NCBI GenBank assembly: GCA_035525375.1
Contig: DATLEI010000025.1
Span: 1-16,848, forward strand
DNA: 16,848 nt
Reading direction: 5' to 3'
Source: JALZBN01 sp035525375
GTDB lineage: Bacteria; Actinomycetota; Acidimicrobiia; Acidimicrobiales; AC-14
Made by a program: the position numbers and the translations under genes. Below, in pieces: positions 1 through 7,005 of this stretch (its first letter is position 1; each line of letters opens with the position of its first letter). The notes below the pieces were generated by a model. The model did not search any database. It was not told the origin of the DNA and was given only the letters and a program-made list of their open reading frames with translations.

Positions 1-1071
1 AAACCAGGTCGCGTCTTCCCCTCGGGCGAGCGCCAGGCCCGCCAGGGGTGAGCGTCCCTCTTCCTTCGCCCAGGCCGCGGCAACTGCGAGCGGCTCGGTG
101 CTCGTCGCCAGCTCGTCGAGGCGTGCTTCTGTCTTGGCCGGTTCGACAGCTTCGATCTTCACCCGCAGTGGTTCTGAAGGTGGCGGCGGCTCCTGGCGCG
201 CGCCGATCGCTTCCATGAGGCGGTCGTGGAGAGTGCGGAACTCCAAGAAGTTGAAGAGGACCCGCACCGCTTCCGGGTCCCAGTCACCCATCTTCAGGTC
301 GGCGATATCGACGCCGAGGTCAACGTCGCGCACGAGCGGCGTGGCCGTCGCGTTGCGCCGGACCTGTTCCTCGTGGGCCTTGAGGTTCTCTCTGAGCTTC
401 GGCGTGTTCTCGTCGACGTGCTCGTAGACCCCGTCGAGATCGCCGTAGGCCATGATCAGGCGCGCGGCCGTCTTCTCGCCGACACCCGGAACACCCGGCA
501 GGTTGTCTGACGGGTCGCCTCTGAGTGCCGCGTACTCGGGGTAGAGGGTCGGCGGCACGCCGGTTCGCTCCTTGATGCCGGCCTCGTCGTAGAGCACGTA
601 GTCGCTCACGCCGCGCCGGTTGTAGAGCACCTTCACGTGGGGGTCTTCGACCAGCTGGTAGACGTCGCGATCCCCGGTCACGATGATCACGTCATCGCCC
701 TTGTCACGCCCTTGCGTCGCGAGGGTCGCGATCACATCGTCGGCCTCGAAGCCAGGAATCTCGATAATGGGGATCGACAGGGTCTCGACCACTTGGCGCA
801 CGAGCCCCATCTGCTGGCGCAGGATGTCGGGGGCGGCGGCGCGCCCGGCCTTGTAATCGGACACGAGCTCGTGGCGGAAGGTCGGTAGGGGCAGGTCGAA
901 GGCGGCCGCGATCAGGTCAGGTTTGTGGTCCTTGAACAGGTTGATGAGCATGGAGGTGAATCCGAAAACCGCATTGGTCACCTGTCCGGAGGCTGTCGCC
1001 ATGTCGGTCGGCAGCGCAAAAAAAGCCCGGTAGGCGAGCGAGTTGCCGTCGAGCAGGAGGACTTTGGCCAC
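1..1071 (-). CDS. polA: DNA polymerase I, N-terminal part (5'-3' exonuclease domain), cut by the window edge
   Basis: DNA polymerase I removes RNA primers and fills gaps in replication and excision repair. The 357 visible codons read from a GTG start at 1071 and remain open to base 1. They show the 5'-3' exonuclease (FEN-like) domain: the N-terminal LLLDGNSLAYRAFF with its metal-binding Asp8, then FEADDVIATLA, VTGDRDVYQL and the helix-hairpin-helix GDPSDNLPGVPGVGEKTA. After about residue 290 the sequence enters the start of the 3'-5' exonuclease-like domain. The polymerase domain lies outside the window. The GTG fits because MAKVLLLDGNS is the usual family start and a TANNNT box lies 6 bases upstream; no in-frame ATG or GTG lies just before it. 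It is transcribed divergently from the DtxR-type regulator. A run of seven T lies in codons 16-18. Confidence 0.95.
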   Translation of the reverse strand, partial: MAKVLLLDGNSLAYRAFFALPTDMATASGQVTNAVFGFTSMLINLFKDHKPDLIAAAFDLPLPTFRHELVSDYKAGRAAAPDILRQQMGLVRQVVETLSIPIIEIPGFEADDVIATLATQGRDKGDDVIIVTGDRDVYQLVEDPHVKVLYNRRGVSDYVLYDEAGIKERTGVPPTLYPEYAALRGDPSDNLPGVPGVGEKTAARLIMAYGDLDGVYEHVDENTPKLRENLKAHEEQVRRNATATPLVRDVDLGVDIADLKMGDWDPEAVRVLFNFLEFRTLHDRLMEAIGARQEPPPPSEPLRVKIEAVEPAKTEARLDELATSTEPLAVAAAWAKEEGRSPLAGLALARGEDATWF

Positions 1072-1077
1072 GTCCTG

Positions 1078-1083
1078 ATCGTA
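1078..1083 (-). promoter_or_regulatory. -10 hexamer TACGAT, probable leaderless promoter of polA
   Basis: TACGAT (read on the minus strand) ends 6 bases before the GTG start of polA, so transcription would begin at or next to the start codon. No convincing -35 box is seen. The call rests on the repeated pattern in this window. Confidence 0.5.
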
Positions 1084-1107
1084 CGACCGCAACTCTCCTT
1101 GCGTCGG

Positions 1108-1113
1108 TAGAGT
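1108..1113 (+). promoter_or_regulatory. -10 hexamer TAGAGT, probable leaderless promoter of the DtxR-type regulator
   Basis: TAGAGT ends 7 bases before GTG 1121. It overlaps the alternative upstream GTG at 1112, which argues that 1121 is the real start. No -35 box is evident. Confidence 0.5.
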
Positions 1114-1120
1114 GAGCCCT

Positions 1121-1783
1121 GTGTCAGAGATTGGTTTTCACCCGCCGCTCGAGGAGTACCTGGAGGCGATCTGGGAGCTCGAGGAAGAGGGCACAACGGT
1201 GATTCAAGCCCGCCTGGCCGAGCATCTCGAGCACACCCCGGCCTCGGTGTCGGAGATGATCCGCCGGTTGAAGAAGGAGGGCTACGTCGAGGTCGCGGCG
1301 CGCGCCCTGACACTGACGCCCAAGGGCCGTGACCGGGCCGAGAGCGTGGTACGCAAGCACCGGTTGGCCGAGCGACTGCTCACCGACGTCATCGGACTCC
1401 CGTGGCACAAGACCCATGTTGAAGCGTGCCGGTGGGAGCACGTGATGTCCGACGAGGTCGAGCAGCGCATCGTCACCCTTCTCAATAACCCGGCCACCTG
1501 TCCGCATGGAAACCCCATCCCCGGTGCCGGCGGCCCTGTGCTCGATCTCACGGCAATCGCCGAGACGGAGCCCGGCACACGCGTGCGGCTCGAACGGGTC
1601 ACCGAGCAGGTCGAGGTCGACCTCGAGGCCTTGATCTACCTCGACGACCACGGGTTCATCCCCGGCGCGGCTGCCGAAGTGCGTTCCCGGGCGCCCGACG
1701 GCACCGTCACTCTCGACCTCGAGAACGGGAGCATTGCCCTCGGGCCGGCGTTGGCCAGCCAGCTCTACGTCACGCTGGCCTGA
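1121..1783 (+). CDS. DtxR/IdeR-family metal-dependent transcriptional regulator
   Basis: A 220-residue metal-sensing repressor of iron or manganese homeostasis genes. An N-terminal winged helix (about residues 5-65, recognition helix around TPASVSEMIRRLKKEG) is followed by the metal-binding/dimerisation domain (about 70-140) and a C-terminal FeoA/SH3-like domain (about 150-220). The core EACRWEHVMSDEVE matches DtxR and IdeR almost exactly and gives Cys103, Glu106 and His107; the ancillary-site residues His80, Glu84 and His99 are also present. The residue aligned with Met10 of DtxR is Glu12, and Glu15 aligns with Glu11 of Bacillus MntR, so the primary site looks like a DtxR/MntR hybrid. GTG 1121 is preferred to GTG 1112 because a TANNNT box sits 7 bases before it and overlaps the upstream codon. 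The metal specificity cannot be assigned from sequence. The next gene starts 19 bases downstream. Confidence 0.92.
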   Translation: MSEIGFHPPLEEYLEAIWELEEEGTTVIQARLAEHLEHTPASVSEMIRRLKKEGYVEVAARALTLTPKGRDRAESVVRKHRLAERLLTDVIGLPWHKTHVEACRWEHVMSDEVEQRIVTLLNNPATCPHGNPIPGAGGPVLDLTAIAETEPGTRVRLERVTEQVEVDLEALIYLDDHGFIPGAAAEVRSRAPDGTVTLDLENGSIALGPALASQLYVTLA

Positions 1784-1788
1784 CCTCC

Positions 1789-1794
1789 TACAGT
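1789..1794 (+). promoter_or_regulatory. -10 hexamer TACAGT, probable leaderless promoter of ppgK
   Basis: TACAGT lies just after the stop codon of the regulator gene and ends 8 bases before ATG 1803. There is no Shine-Dalgarno sequence in the gap. ppgK may therefore have its own promoter in addition to read-through. Confidence 0.5.
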
Positions 1795-1802
1795 GGCAAC
1801 CC

Positions 1803-2573
1803 ATGGCGAGCGGGCCCGCAACTCTGGCGATTGATATCGGGGGCACCGGGCTGAAGGCGTCCGTCCTCGATCCGGTCGGGGCGATGATGGCAGACCGGGT
1901 TCGGGTGCTGACGACCTATCCCATGGACCCGGAAAAGCTGGTCAAGGACTTGGTCGGACTGGTGAAGCCGCTTCCGCCTTTCGACCGAGTGTCTGTTGGT
2001 TTCCCTGGTGTTGTCCGGAACGGGAGGGTCTTGACGGCCCCGCATTTTGTGGAGGTCGCCGGTCCGGGGTCGATGAAGTCTCCCGAGCTGGAGAGACTGT
2101 GGTCGGGGTTCGACCTGGCCGGAACTCTGGCCGAGGTTCTGGGCAGACCGACCAAGGCTGTGAACGATGCCGATCTCCAGGGCGCGGCGGTTGTGTCCGG
2201 CGCGGGTCTCGAGCTGGTCGTCACCCTCGGCACTGGAGTGGGCACCGGCCTCTATCAGGACGGTGAACTCGCGCCGCATCTGGAGATCTCCCACCATCCG
2301 TTCCGCAAGAACGAGACCTACGATGAACAGCTCGGCGACGCCACCCGCAAGCGGGTTGGCAACAAGAAGTGGAACCGGCGCGTGAAGCTCGCTATCGACA
2401 CCCTCTACAACCTGGTGCTCTACGACCACCTCTATGTCGGTGGCGGCAACTCCCGCCACCTCGACTTCGACCTCGGTCCAACGGGCACGGTTATAGACAA
2501 CACCGCCGGAATCCTCGGCGGCATCAAGCTCTGGGCCACCGCGGCCCCGACTGTCGCCGTCGCCAAAGCGTGA
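1803..2573 (+). CDS. ppgK: Polyphosphate glucokinase (ROK family)
   Basis: Phosphorylates glucose to glucose 6-phosphate with inorganic polyphosphate (and in some members ATP) as donor, in the cytoplasm. The 256-residue length fits the family. The N-terminal phosphate-binding loop is AIDIGGTGLKA (residues 9-19); VSVGFPGVV follows, then VNDADLQGAA with the catalytic-type Asp122, and VTLGTGVGTGLY. The block from about residue 185, reading GDATRKRVGNKKWNRR and then YDHLYVGGGNSRHL, is characteristic of polyphosphate glucokinases and absent from ordinary ROK glucokinases. The Cys-rich zinc motif of many ROK proteins is absent, as expected for this subgroup. A longer in-frame extension upstream overlaps the regulator gene and is not family-like, so ATG 1803 is chosen. 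The gene converges with the response regulator, with 8 bases between stop codons. Confidence 0.93.
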   Translation: MASGPATLAIDIGGTGLKASVLDPVGAMMADRVRVLTTYPMDPEKLVKDLVGLVKPLPPFDRVSVGFPGVVRNGRVLTAPHFVEVAGPGSMKSPELERLWSGFDLAGTLAEVLGRPTKAVNDADLQGAAVVSGAGLELVVTLGTGVGTGLYQDGELAPHLEISHHPFRKNETYDEQLGDATRKRVGNKKWNRRVKLAIDTLYNLVLYDHLYVGGGNSRHLDFDLGPTGTVIDNTAGILGGIKLWATAAPTVAVAKA

Positions 2574-2581
2574 GACGACCG

Positions 2582-3157
2582 CTAGGGGGTGAGGGTGCCG
2601 TCGAGGACTTGCTCGGCGACGGTGCGCATCTTGGCCCGCTGGCGCATGGCCTTGTCTTGGATGAACGAGAAGGCGTCGGACTCGGCCATGGCGTGCTTGT
2701 CCATGAGGACACCCTTGGCCCGGTCGACGACCCGGCGCGTGATGAGCTGGTCTTCGAGGCTGTGGACCTCTTGCTCTAGGGCACGGAGTTCGGCGAAGCG
2801 GGAGATCGCAACCTCGATGGCCGGCACCAGGTCGCTCTTCTGGAAGGGCTTGACCAGATAACCGATCGCGCCGGCTTCGCTGGCTTGCTCCACCAGGTCA
2901 CGCTGGCTGAACGCGGAGAGGATGAGGACAGCCGCCCACCGGCCCGACGCGATCTCGCGCGCCGCAGCGATGCCGTCCATGCCCGGCATCTTGATGTCGA
3001 GGATGGCGAGATCGGGCTGGAGGTCTTTCACTAGGGTGACGGCTTCGTCGCCGCGACCCGTGCTACCGACGACCTCGTAGCCCTCCTCCTGGAGAGTCTC
3101 TTCGAGGTCGAGGCGGATGATGGCCTCGTCTTCGGCGATGACAACCCGCACGCTCAT
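2582..3157 (-). CDS. pdtaR: ANTAR-domain response regulator, PdtaR-like
   Basis: A 191-residue two-component response regulator that, when phosphorylated, acts on RNA through its ANTAR domain as an antiterminator. The receiver domain (residues 3-120) has the acidic pair Glu9/Asp10, phospho-acceptor Asp54 in LAILDIKMPGMDG, LSAFSQRDLVE and the conserved Lys in YLVKPF. A helical linker (LRALEQEVHSLEDQL) leads to the C-terminal ANTAR domain with RRVVDRAKGVLMDKHAM and SDAFSFIQDKAM. The order, length and several segments match PdtaR (Rv1626) of mycobacteria, whose partner is the histidine kinase PdtaS; no histidine kinase is visible here. ATG 3157 gives the family start MSVRVVIAEDE; the frame is open further upstream but that part is not family-like. 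It starts 13 bases after the small coiled-coil gene and is probably cotranscribed with it. Confidence 0.92.
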   Translation of the reverse strand: MSVRVVIAEDEAIIRLDLEETLQEEGYEVVGSTGRGDEAVTLVKDLQPDLAILDIKMPGMDGIAAAREIASGRWAAVLILSAFSQRDLVEQASEAGAIGYLVKPFQKSDLVPAIEVAISRFAELRALEQEVHSLEDQLITRRVVDRAKGVLMDKHAMAESDAFSFIQDKAMRQRAKMRTVAEQVLDGTLTP

Positions 3158-3170
3158 GGTCAGGCCCCGG

Positions 3171-3464
3171 CTAGCGCTGCTCGGCGAGGAGCTGATCGAG
3201 AAGCTGGTCGCGTGACTTTTCAAGGTCACTGATGGACTTCAGCACGTCGGCTCGGTGGCGCGCCATGGCGTCGGCGTGCTTTTGCGCGTCCTGGTGCTCA
3301 CGGTCGGCGAGGGGAGTTTCGGAGACGAGTGACCGGATGCGCAACTCGTCGGCGGAGTCGGCGAGCGACGCCAGCTGCTCATCGACGACCTGCAGTTCGC
3401 CGCGCAGCCGCTTGAGCCGCTCGGCCGCAACCGACAGCCTCTTCTCGACGAGCCAGTTCGACAT
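3171..3464 (-). CDS. Small coiled-coil protein of unknown function
   Basis: A 97-residue protein I do not recognise. It is highly charged and almost certainly helical, with two heptad-like stretches (about residues 10-45 and 58-95) separated by a short polar segment near SETPLADREHQDAQ. There is no signal peptide, membrane segment or cysteine. The start ATG 3464 is chosen because a TACACT box lies 9 bases upstream and the coiled-coil pattern begins there; the open frame continues upstream on the minus strand only as a low-complexity shadow of the malQ gene. It is followed at 13 bases by the PdtaR-like regulator, so a role linked to that pathway is possible but purely contextual. Confidence 0.8.
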   Translation of the reverse strand: MSNWLVEKRLSVAAERLKRLRGELQVVDEQLASLADSADELRIRSLVSETPLADREHQDAQKHADAMARHRADVLKSISDLEKSRDQLLDQLLAEQR

Positions 3465-3473
3465 GGTCTGGAA

Positions 3474-3479
3474 AGTGTA
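3474..3479 (-). promoter_or_regulatory. -10 hexamer TACACT for the coiled-coil/pdtaR operon; overlaps a divergent -10 for malQ
   Basis: On the minus strand TACACT ends 9 bases before ATG 3464. On the plus strand TGTAAT (3476-3481), a weaker -10 match, ends 9 bases before GTG 3491. The two hexamers overlap by four bases in a 26-base divergent intergenic region, so the two promoters could not be occupied at once. Confidence 0.4.
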
Positions 3480-3490
3480 ATCGTGGGTTT

Positions 3491-4891
3491 GTGAATTCGA
3501 AATTGTCGTGTGTGCTTCCGCCTCGGCCGTCGTGGGGGCTCGCCGTGCAGCTCTATGCGACGCGGTCAGAGACGAGCTGGGGGATTGGTGATCTGGGCGA
3601 CCTGAAGCGGCTGGGGCGGTGGGCGGCACGCGAGCTGGGCGCGGGCTTCTTGTTGTTGAACCCACTTCACGCCGTGCGCCCGGGGTTGCCGCAGCAGGCG
3701 AGCCCGTACTACCCGAGCAGTCGACGGTTTCGGAATCCGCTGTACCTGCGGGTGGACGGCGCGCCATCCGATCTGGTCGAGCGAGGTCGCGCCCTCAATC
3801 AAGACCGGCGCATTGACCGAAACGCGGTCTGCGCCGTGAAGATGGAGGCGTTGTCGGGGTTGTGGGCGCGGTTCGAGGGTCACCCCGCCTTCGAGAAGTA
3901 CTGCGCCGAGCAGGGTGAGGCCCTCGACAACTTCGCCACCTTCAACGCCCGCTCGGGCCACGCCGGCGCCAATGCCGATGCCGACTTCCACCGCTGGCTG
4001 CAGTGGTTGATCGACGTGCAGTTGGCTGAGGCGGCCGAGGAGATCACGTTGGTGAGCGACCTGGCGGTGGGCTTCGATCCCGACGGTGCCGACGCCTGGG
4101 AGTTCCAAGACGTGCTCGCGTCGGGCGTCTCAATCGGCGCGCCGCCCGACGCCTTCAACGCCGCCGGTCAGGACTGGGGGCTCCCACCCTTCGATCCCGA
4201 TGCCCTGCGCGCCGCCAACTTCCGCCCGTTCGTCGAAACCTTGCGCGCCGCGTTCCGCCATGCCGGTGGCATTCGCATCGACCACGTCATGGGGCTCTTC
4301 CGGCTGTACTGGGTGCCACACGGGGGCGCACCGGCCGATGGTTCCTACGTGCGGTATCCATCCGAGGAGCTCCTCGACATCGTTGCCGCCGAGAGCAGGC
4401 GCGCCGGAGCCTTCGTCGTCGGCGAAGACCTCGGCACCGTCGAGGAGGGCGTTCGCGAGGAGCTGGCGGCGCGCCAGGTGCTGTCCTACCGAGTCTTGTG
4501 GTTCGAACCCGGCGCGCCGTCGAGCTACCCCGAACAGGCGCTGGCCGCGGTGAGCACCCACGACCTCCCGACCATCCCGGGTGTGTGGACCGGCGCGGAC
4601 CCAGCGGCGCCAGCGCTACGAGAGCGCCTGGTGGAGGCGGCCGGCGTCGACGTCCGGGCGACAGTCGACGAGGCGGTGGAACAGACCTACGCCGCGCTGG
4701 CCCAAGCGCCCTCGCTCCTCGTGGCCGCCAGCCTGGAGGACGCGCTCGGCGTCACCGAGCGTCCGAACCAGCCGGGCACCGTGAACGAGACCAACTGGTC
4801 GCTCGCCCTGCCCCTCTCCCTGGAGGAGATCGAAAGCGACCCCCGGATGCGACGGATTGCCGGCGCGCTGTCGGCGCGTACGCTCGGTTGA
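3491..4891 (+). CDS. malQ: 4-alpha-glucanotransferase (amylomaltase, GH77)
   Basis: Transfers alpha-1,4-glucan segments between maltodextrins and releases glucose during maltodextrin/glycogen turnover in the cytoplasm. The 466 residues correspond to the compact form of the family, lacking the N-terminal extension of the roughly 700-residue enterobacterial and mycobacterial enzymes. Family marks are SWGIGDLGDL near residue 29, SPYYPSSRRFRNPLYL, the nucleophile Asp264 in IRIDHVMGLFRLYWVP, the acid/base Glu312 in VVGEDLGTVEEGV, the transition-state Asp358 in STHDLPTIPGVWTG, and a C-terminal NQPGTVNETNWSLALP. The start codon is GTG 3491; GTG 3512 is a possible alternative, and no Shine-Dalgarno sequence is clear. 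The MBL hydrolase gene follows within about 17 bases, suggesting cotranscription. The glucose released could be used by PpgK encoded nearby. Confidence 0.94.
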   Translation: MNSKLSCVLPPRPSWGLAVQLYATRSETSWGIGDLGDLKRLGRWAARELGAGFLLLNPLHAVRPGLPQQASPYYPSSRRFRNPLYLRVDGAPSDLVERGRALNQDRRIDRNAVCAVKMEALSGLWARFEGHPAFEKYCAEQGEALDNFATFNARSGHAGANADADFHRWLQWLIDVQLAEAAEEITLVSDLAVGFDPDGADAWEFQDVLASGVSIGAPPDAFNAAGQDWGLPPFDPDALRAANFRPFVETLRAAFRHAGGIRIDHVMGLFRLYWVPHGGAPADGSYVRYPSEELLDIVAAESRRAGAFVVGEDLGTVEEGVREELAARQVLSYRVLWFEPGAPSSYPEQALAAVSTHDLPTIPGVWTGADPAAPALRERLVEAAGVDVRATVDEAVEQTYAALAQAPSLLVAASLEDALGVTERPNQPGTVNETNWSLALPLSLEEIESDPRMRRIAGALSARTLG

Positions 4892-4908
4892 ATGGCCCGG
4901 CAGCGACG

Positions 4909-5586
4909 GTGCTGATCGAGGGAATGCGACTCTGGGTCGCGGGCACGAACGCGTGGATCATCGCCCCCGACGGGCCGGGCGGTGAGTGTGTGCTCGTCGA
5001 TGCACCGCCCGAGCCCCGGGTGATCATCAACCGTCTGAAGGAACAGGGCCTGCGCCTGGTCGCCCTTCTGGCGACCCACGGTCACGTCGATCACGTCGGC
5101 GGGGTCGCGGGGGTTGTCGATGCGACCGAGACGCCGGTGCCCGTGCACTTCCATGAAGCCGACCGCCACCTCCTGCTCGACCCCGGAGGCGCCAACGGCA
5201 CGCTCGGCCGGCTTCTCGAGGAGGACGAAGTCGACCTGGGGCCACCTGAGCTCGTGTACGGGTTGGAGGACGGCCAGAAGGTGTCCGGCGCGGGAATGAC
5301 GTTCACCGCGCTGCACACGCCCGGCCACACCAGGGGTTCGGTGTGCTTTCTTCTCGAGGTCGATGGTGAAGTGCCGGTGCTCTTCAGCGGCGACCACCTG
5401 TTTGCCGGCTCGATCGGCCGCTTCGACCTCCCGGGCGGTTCTCGCGAGGAGCTCATGGCATCGATGGAAGCGAAAATCCTGCCCCTCGACGACACGGTCG
5501 GGGTGTTCCCGGGCCACGGCCCGACCACCACGGTCGGCAGGGAACGAGCGACGAACCCGTTCCTCACCGACCTCGTCGGTCGGTAG
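4909..5586 (+). CDS. Metallo-beta-lactamase-fold hydrolase, glyoxalase II-like
   Basis: A 225-residue cytoplasmic metallohydrolase of the glyoxalase II/YcbL-like group, probably a thioester hydrolase; the substrate is unknown. The metal-binding signature THGHVDHVGG gives His57, His59, Asp61 and His62. TPGHTRGSVCF supplies the next His, SGDHLFAGSIGRFDLPGGS the bridging Asp, and FPGHGPTTTVGRERATNPFL the last His and the typical C-terminal tail. The start is uncertain. GTG 4909 leaves the usual dozen residues before the conserved GTNAWII segment. ATG 4924 is possible but its purine-rich stretch touches the start codon. TTG 4888 overlaps the malQ stop codon. Probably an operon with malQ. The gene converges with the epimerase, with 4 bases between stop codons. 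Confidence 0.88.
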   Translation: MLIEGMRLWVAGTNAWIIAPDGPGGECVLVDAPPEPRVIINRLKEQGLRLVALLATHGHVDHVGGVAGVVDATETPVPVHFHEADRHLLLDPGGANGTLGRLLEEDEVDLGPPELVYGLEDGQKVSGAGMTFTALHTPGHTRGSVCFLLEVDGEVPVLFSGDHLFAGSIGRFDLPGGSREELMASMEAKILPLDDTVGVFPGHGPTTTVGRERATNPFLTDLVGR

Positions 5587-5590
5587 ATCG

Positions 5591-6616
5591 CTAGATCACC
5601 CAGCGATTGTTCCGGTACCAGGCGATTGTCCTGGCGATGCTGGCCGCCAGGTCAGTCTCCTTGAACTCGAAGCCCGTCGAACGGAGCGCTTCGATGCTGA
5701 GCCGGTTGTTGATGTTGACCTTGCGCATGAGCCGCAGTCGCTCGGGCGAGAGGAGGATGTCGTCGGTCATGCCGGCCGCGCCCATCTCGGCGTGCATTCG
5801 CCGGCGCTCCTCATGGCTCGGCCCGCAGTCGGGGTCATCACTGAGCACGACGTCGACACCGAATTCGGCGGCGATGATCGATGCCAGCTCGTGACTCGTC
5901 GGGTAGTGGTCGAGGACCACGTTGAACGCACGACCCGACGCGCCCTCATGTTGGGCCAAGTGCAGGCAGGCGCCCACCAGATCGTCAATGTGCAGCAGGC
6001 GCTGCTCGATCGACTCGCCCGGCACCGGCACCTCTGACGCGCCACCGAAGCGCTCGATGGCGACGTCGAGGATCGCGCTGGCGAGGAGCTTGACGTTGCC
6101 GGGCCCGTACACGGTGACGGGACGGAGGATGACGGTCGGCAGGCCGTGGGCGCTGGCCTTCCACACCGCTTCCTCGGCACCCCATTTGGCCTTCCCGTAT
6201 CCGCGGCTTGGTTGCGGCTGCACGTCCTCCCGCACGGGAAGGGGCAACTGCACCTCCTCCCCGTAGATCGACGTTGAGCTCATGTGGAGGAATCGTTTGA
6301 TCCCCGCGTGCTCACTGGCGGCGACCAACCGGCGGGTGCCGCCCACGTTCGATCGCTCCATCTCCTCCTGCGACGACTTTGAGCTCGAGGCTCCGGCCAG
6401 GTGGAAGACGTGCGATATCCCCTCGACCAGGGCGGCGAGCTCTGCGCTCTCGTCAGCCAAGTCGGCGATTCGCCAGTCGACCTCCGCCGGCAACCACTCC
6501 GGCCGATCGTGACGGCCAACCGACCGCACCTCCCAACCGGCCTCGATGAGCGCCGGCACCAGATGCGATCCGACGAATCCTGAGCCGCCGGTGACGAGTG
6601 CAACACCATCTGTCAT
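5591..6616 (-). CDS. NAD-dependent epimerase/dehydratase (extended SDR family)
   Basis: A 341-residue NAD(P)-dependent oxidoreductase acting on a nucleotide sugar, sterol or similar substrate that cannot be named from sequence. The Rossmann motif TGGSGFVGSHL is at residues 9-19. DLAD marks the adenine-binding region, VFHLAG and NVGGTRRLV follow, and the catalytic set is SSTSIYGE (Ser113 to Ser116 region) with Tyr140 and Lys144 in GYGKAKWG. RPVTVYGPGN is the usual active-site segment and RLLHIDDLVGACL the substrate-side loop. The C-terminal region, ending FEFKETDLAASIARTIAWYR, is the standard extended-SDR tail. The start is ATG 6616 and no upstream Shine-Dalgarno is convincing (GAGG only 2-3 bases away). 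The gene is divergent from the ArsC-like gene, with 20 bases between starts. Confidence 0.9.
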   Translation of the reverse strand: MTDGVALVTGGSGFVGSHLVPALIEAGWEVRSVGRHDRPEWLPAEVDWRIADLADESAELAALVEGISHVFHLAGASSSKSSQEEMERSNVGGTRRLVAASEHAGIKRFLHMSSTSIYGEEVQLPLPVREDVQPQPSRGYGKAKWGAEEAVWKASAHGLPTVILRPVTVYGPGNVKLLASAILDVAIERFGGASEVPVPGESIEQRLLHIDDLVGACLHLAQHEGASGRAFNVVLDHYPTSHELASIIAAEFGVDVVLSDDPDCGPSHEERRRMHAEMGAAGMTDDILLSPERLRLMRKVNINNRLSIEALRSTGFEFKETDLAASIARTIAWYRNNRWVI

Positions 6617-6622
6617 GCCCTC

Positions 6623-6628
6623 TACAAT
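6623..6628 (+). promoter_or_regulatory. -10 hexamer TACAAT, probable leaderless promoter of the ArsC-like/kinase operon
   Basis: TACAAT, the closest match in the window to the TATAAT consensus, ends 8 bases before ATG 6637. No Shine-Dalgarno precedes that ATG. It lies within the 20-base gap to the divergent epimerase gene, so the two promoters must overlap. Confidence 0.55.
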
Positions 6629-6636
6629 TTCAGGCC

Positions 6637-6993
6637 ATGGAAGTGTCTGTGTACTTCAAGCCCGATTGCACGAATTGCCAGACGACCCAGGGTCTGCTCC
6701 AGGAACGGGGCATCGACGCCGACTACGTGCGCTATCTCGAGAACGCGCCGTCGAAAGAGGAGCTCGAGCGGGTGATGGGAATGCTCGGCACCGACGACCC
6801 GCGCACGATCATCCGGGAGAAGGAGCCCGTCTACGACGAGCTGGGTCTGGCGTCGGCGCCACGCGATGATTTGCTCGACGCCATGACCAAGAACCCGATC
6901 CTGATCCAACGCCCGATCGTGATCGTCGGGGAGCGCGCCGTCGTTGCCCGTCCTCCGGAGCGGATGCTCGAGCTGCTCGACCAGCAGAGCTGA
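6637..6993 (+). CDS. ArsC/Spx-family thioredoxin-fold protein (arsenate reductase-like)
   Basis: A 118-residue member of the ArsC/Spx/YffB family with a thioredoxin-like fold. The N-terminal strand leads to FKPDCTNCQTTQGLL, where Cys11 corresponds to the catalytic cysteine of ArsC and Cys14 makes a CXXC pair as in Spx. The three arginines that bind oxyanion in E. coli ArsC have counterparts in Arg60 (RTIIREKEP), Arg92 (NPILIQRPIVIV) and Arg105 (VARPPERM). The length fits ArsC better than the longer regulator Spx. Arsenate reduction is possible, but such stand-alone proteins often have unknown substrates, and no other ars gene is nearby. ATG 6637 is preferred because VSVYFKPDC follows immediately and a -10 box lies 8 bases upstream. 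The kinase gene starts 12 bases after its stop. Confidence 0.82.
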   Translation: MEVSVYFKPDCTNCQTTQGLLQERGIDADYVRYLENAPSKEELERVMGMLGTDDPRTIIREKEPVYDELGLASAPRDDLLDAMTKNPILIQRPIVIVGERAVVARPPERMLELLDQQS

Positions 6994-7005
6994 GCCGGCG
7001 CGCCA

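Noticed and set aside
1734..1802. Upstream start extending ppgK into the regulator gene
   Set aside because: The added residues are not family-like; ATG 1803 places the phosphate-binding loop at the usual distance and has a -10 box 8 bases before it.
1124..1846. Long open frame antisense to the DtxR-type regulator
   Set aside because: It mirrors a gene with clear family motifs, and its own translation has no recognisable domain; such antisense frames are common in GC-rich DNA.
3171..3767. A 198-residue version of the coiled-coil protein with a long N-terminal extension
   Set aside because: The extension is a low-complexity shadow of the malQ coding strand, and a promoter-like box lies between it and ATG 3464.
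4498..5586. A 362-residue version of the MBL hydrolase
   Set aside because: The extra N-terminal part runs out of frame over malQ and is Arg/Gly-rich without family resemblance.
6637..6993. Arsenic resistance operon
   Set aside because: Only the ArsC-like gene is present; there is no ArsR, arsenite pump or Acr3, and the neighbour is a kinase.
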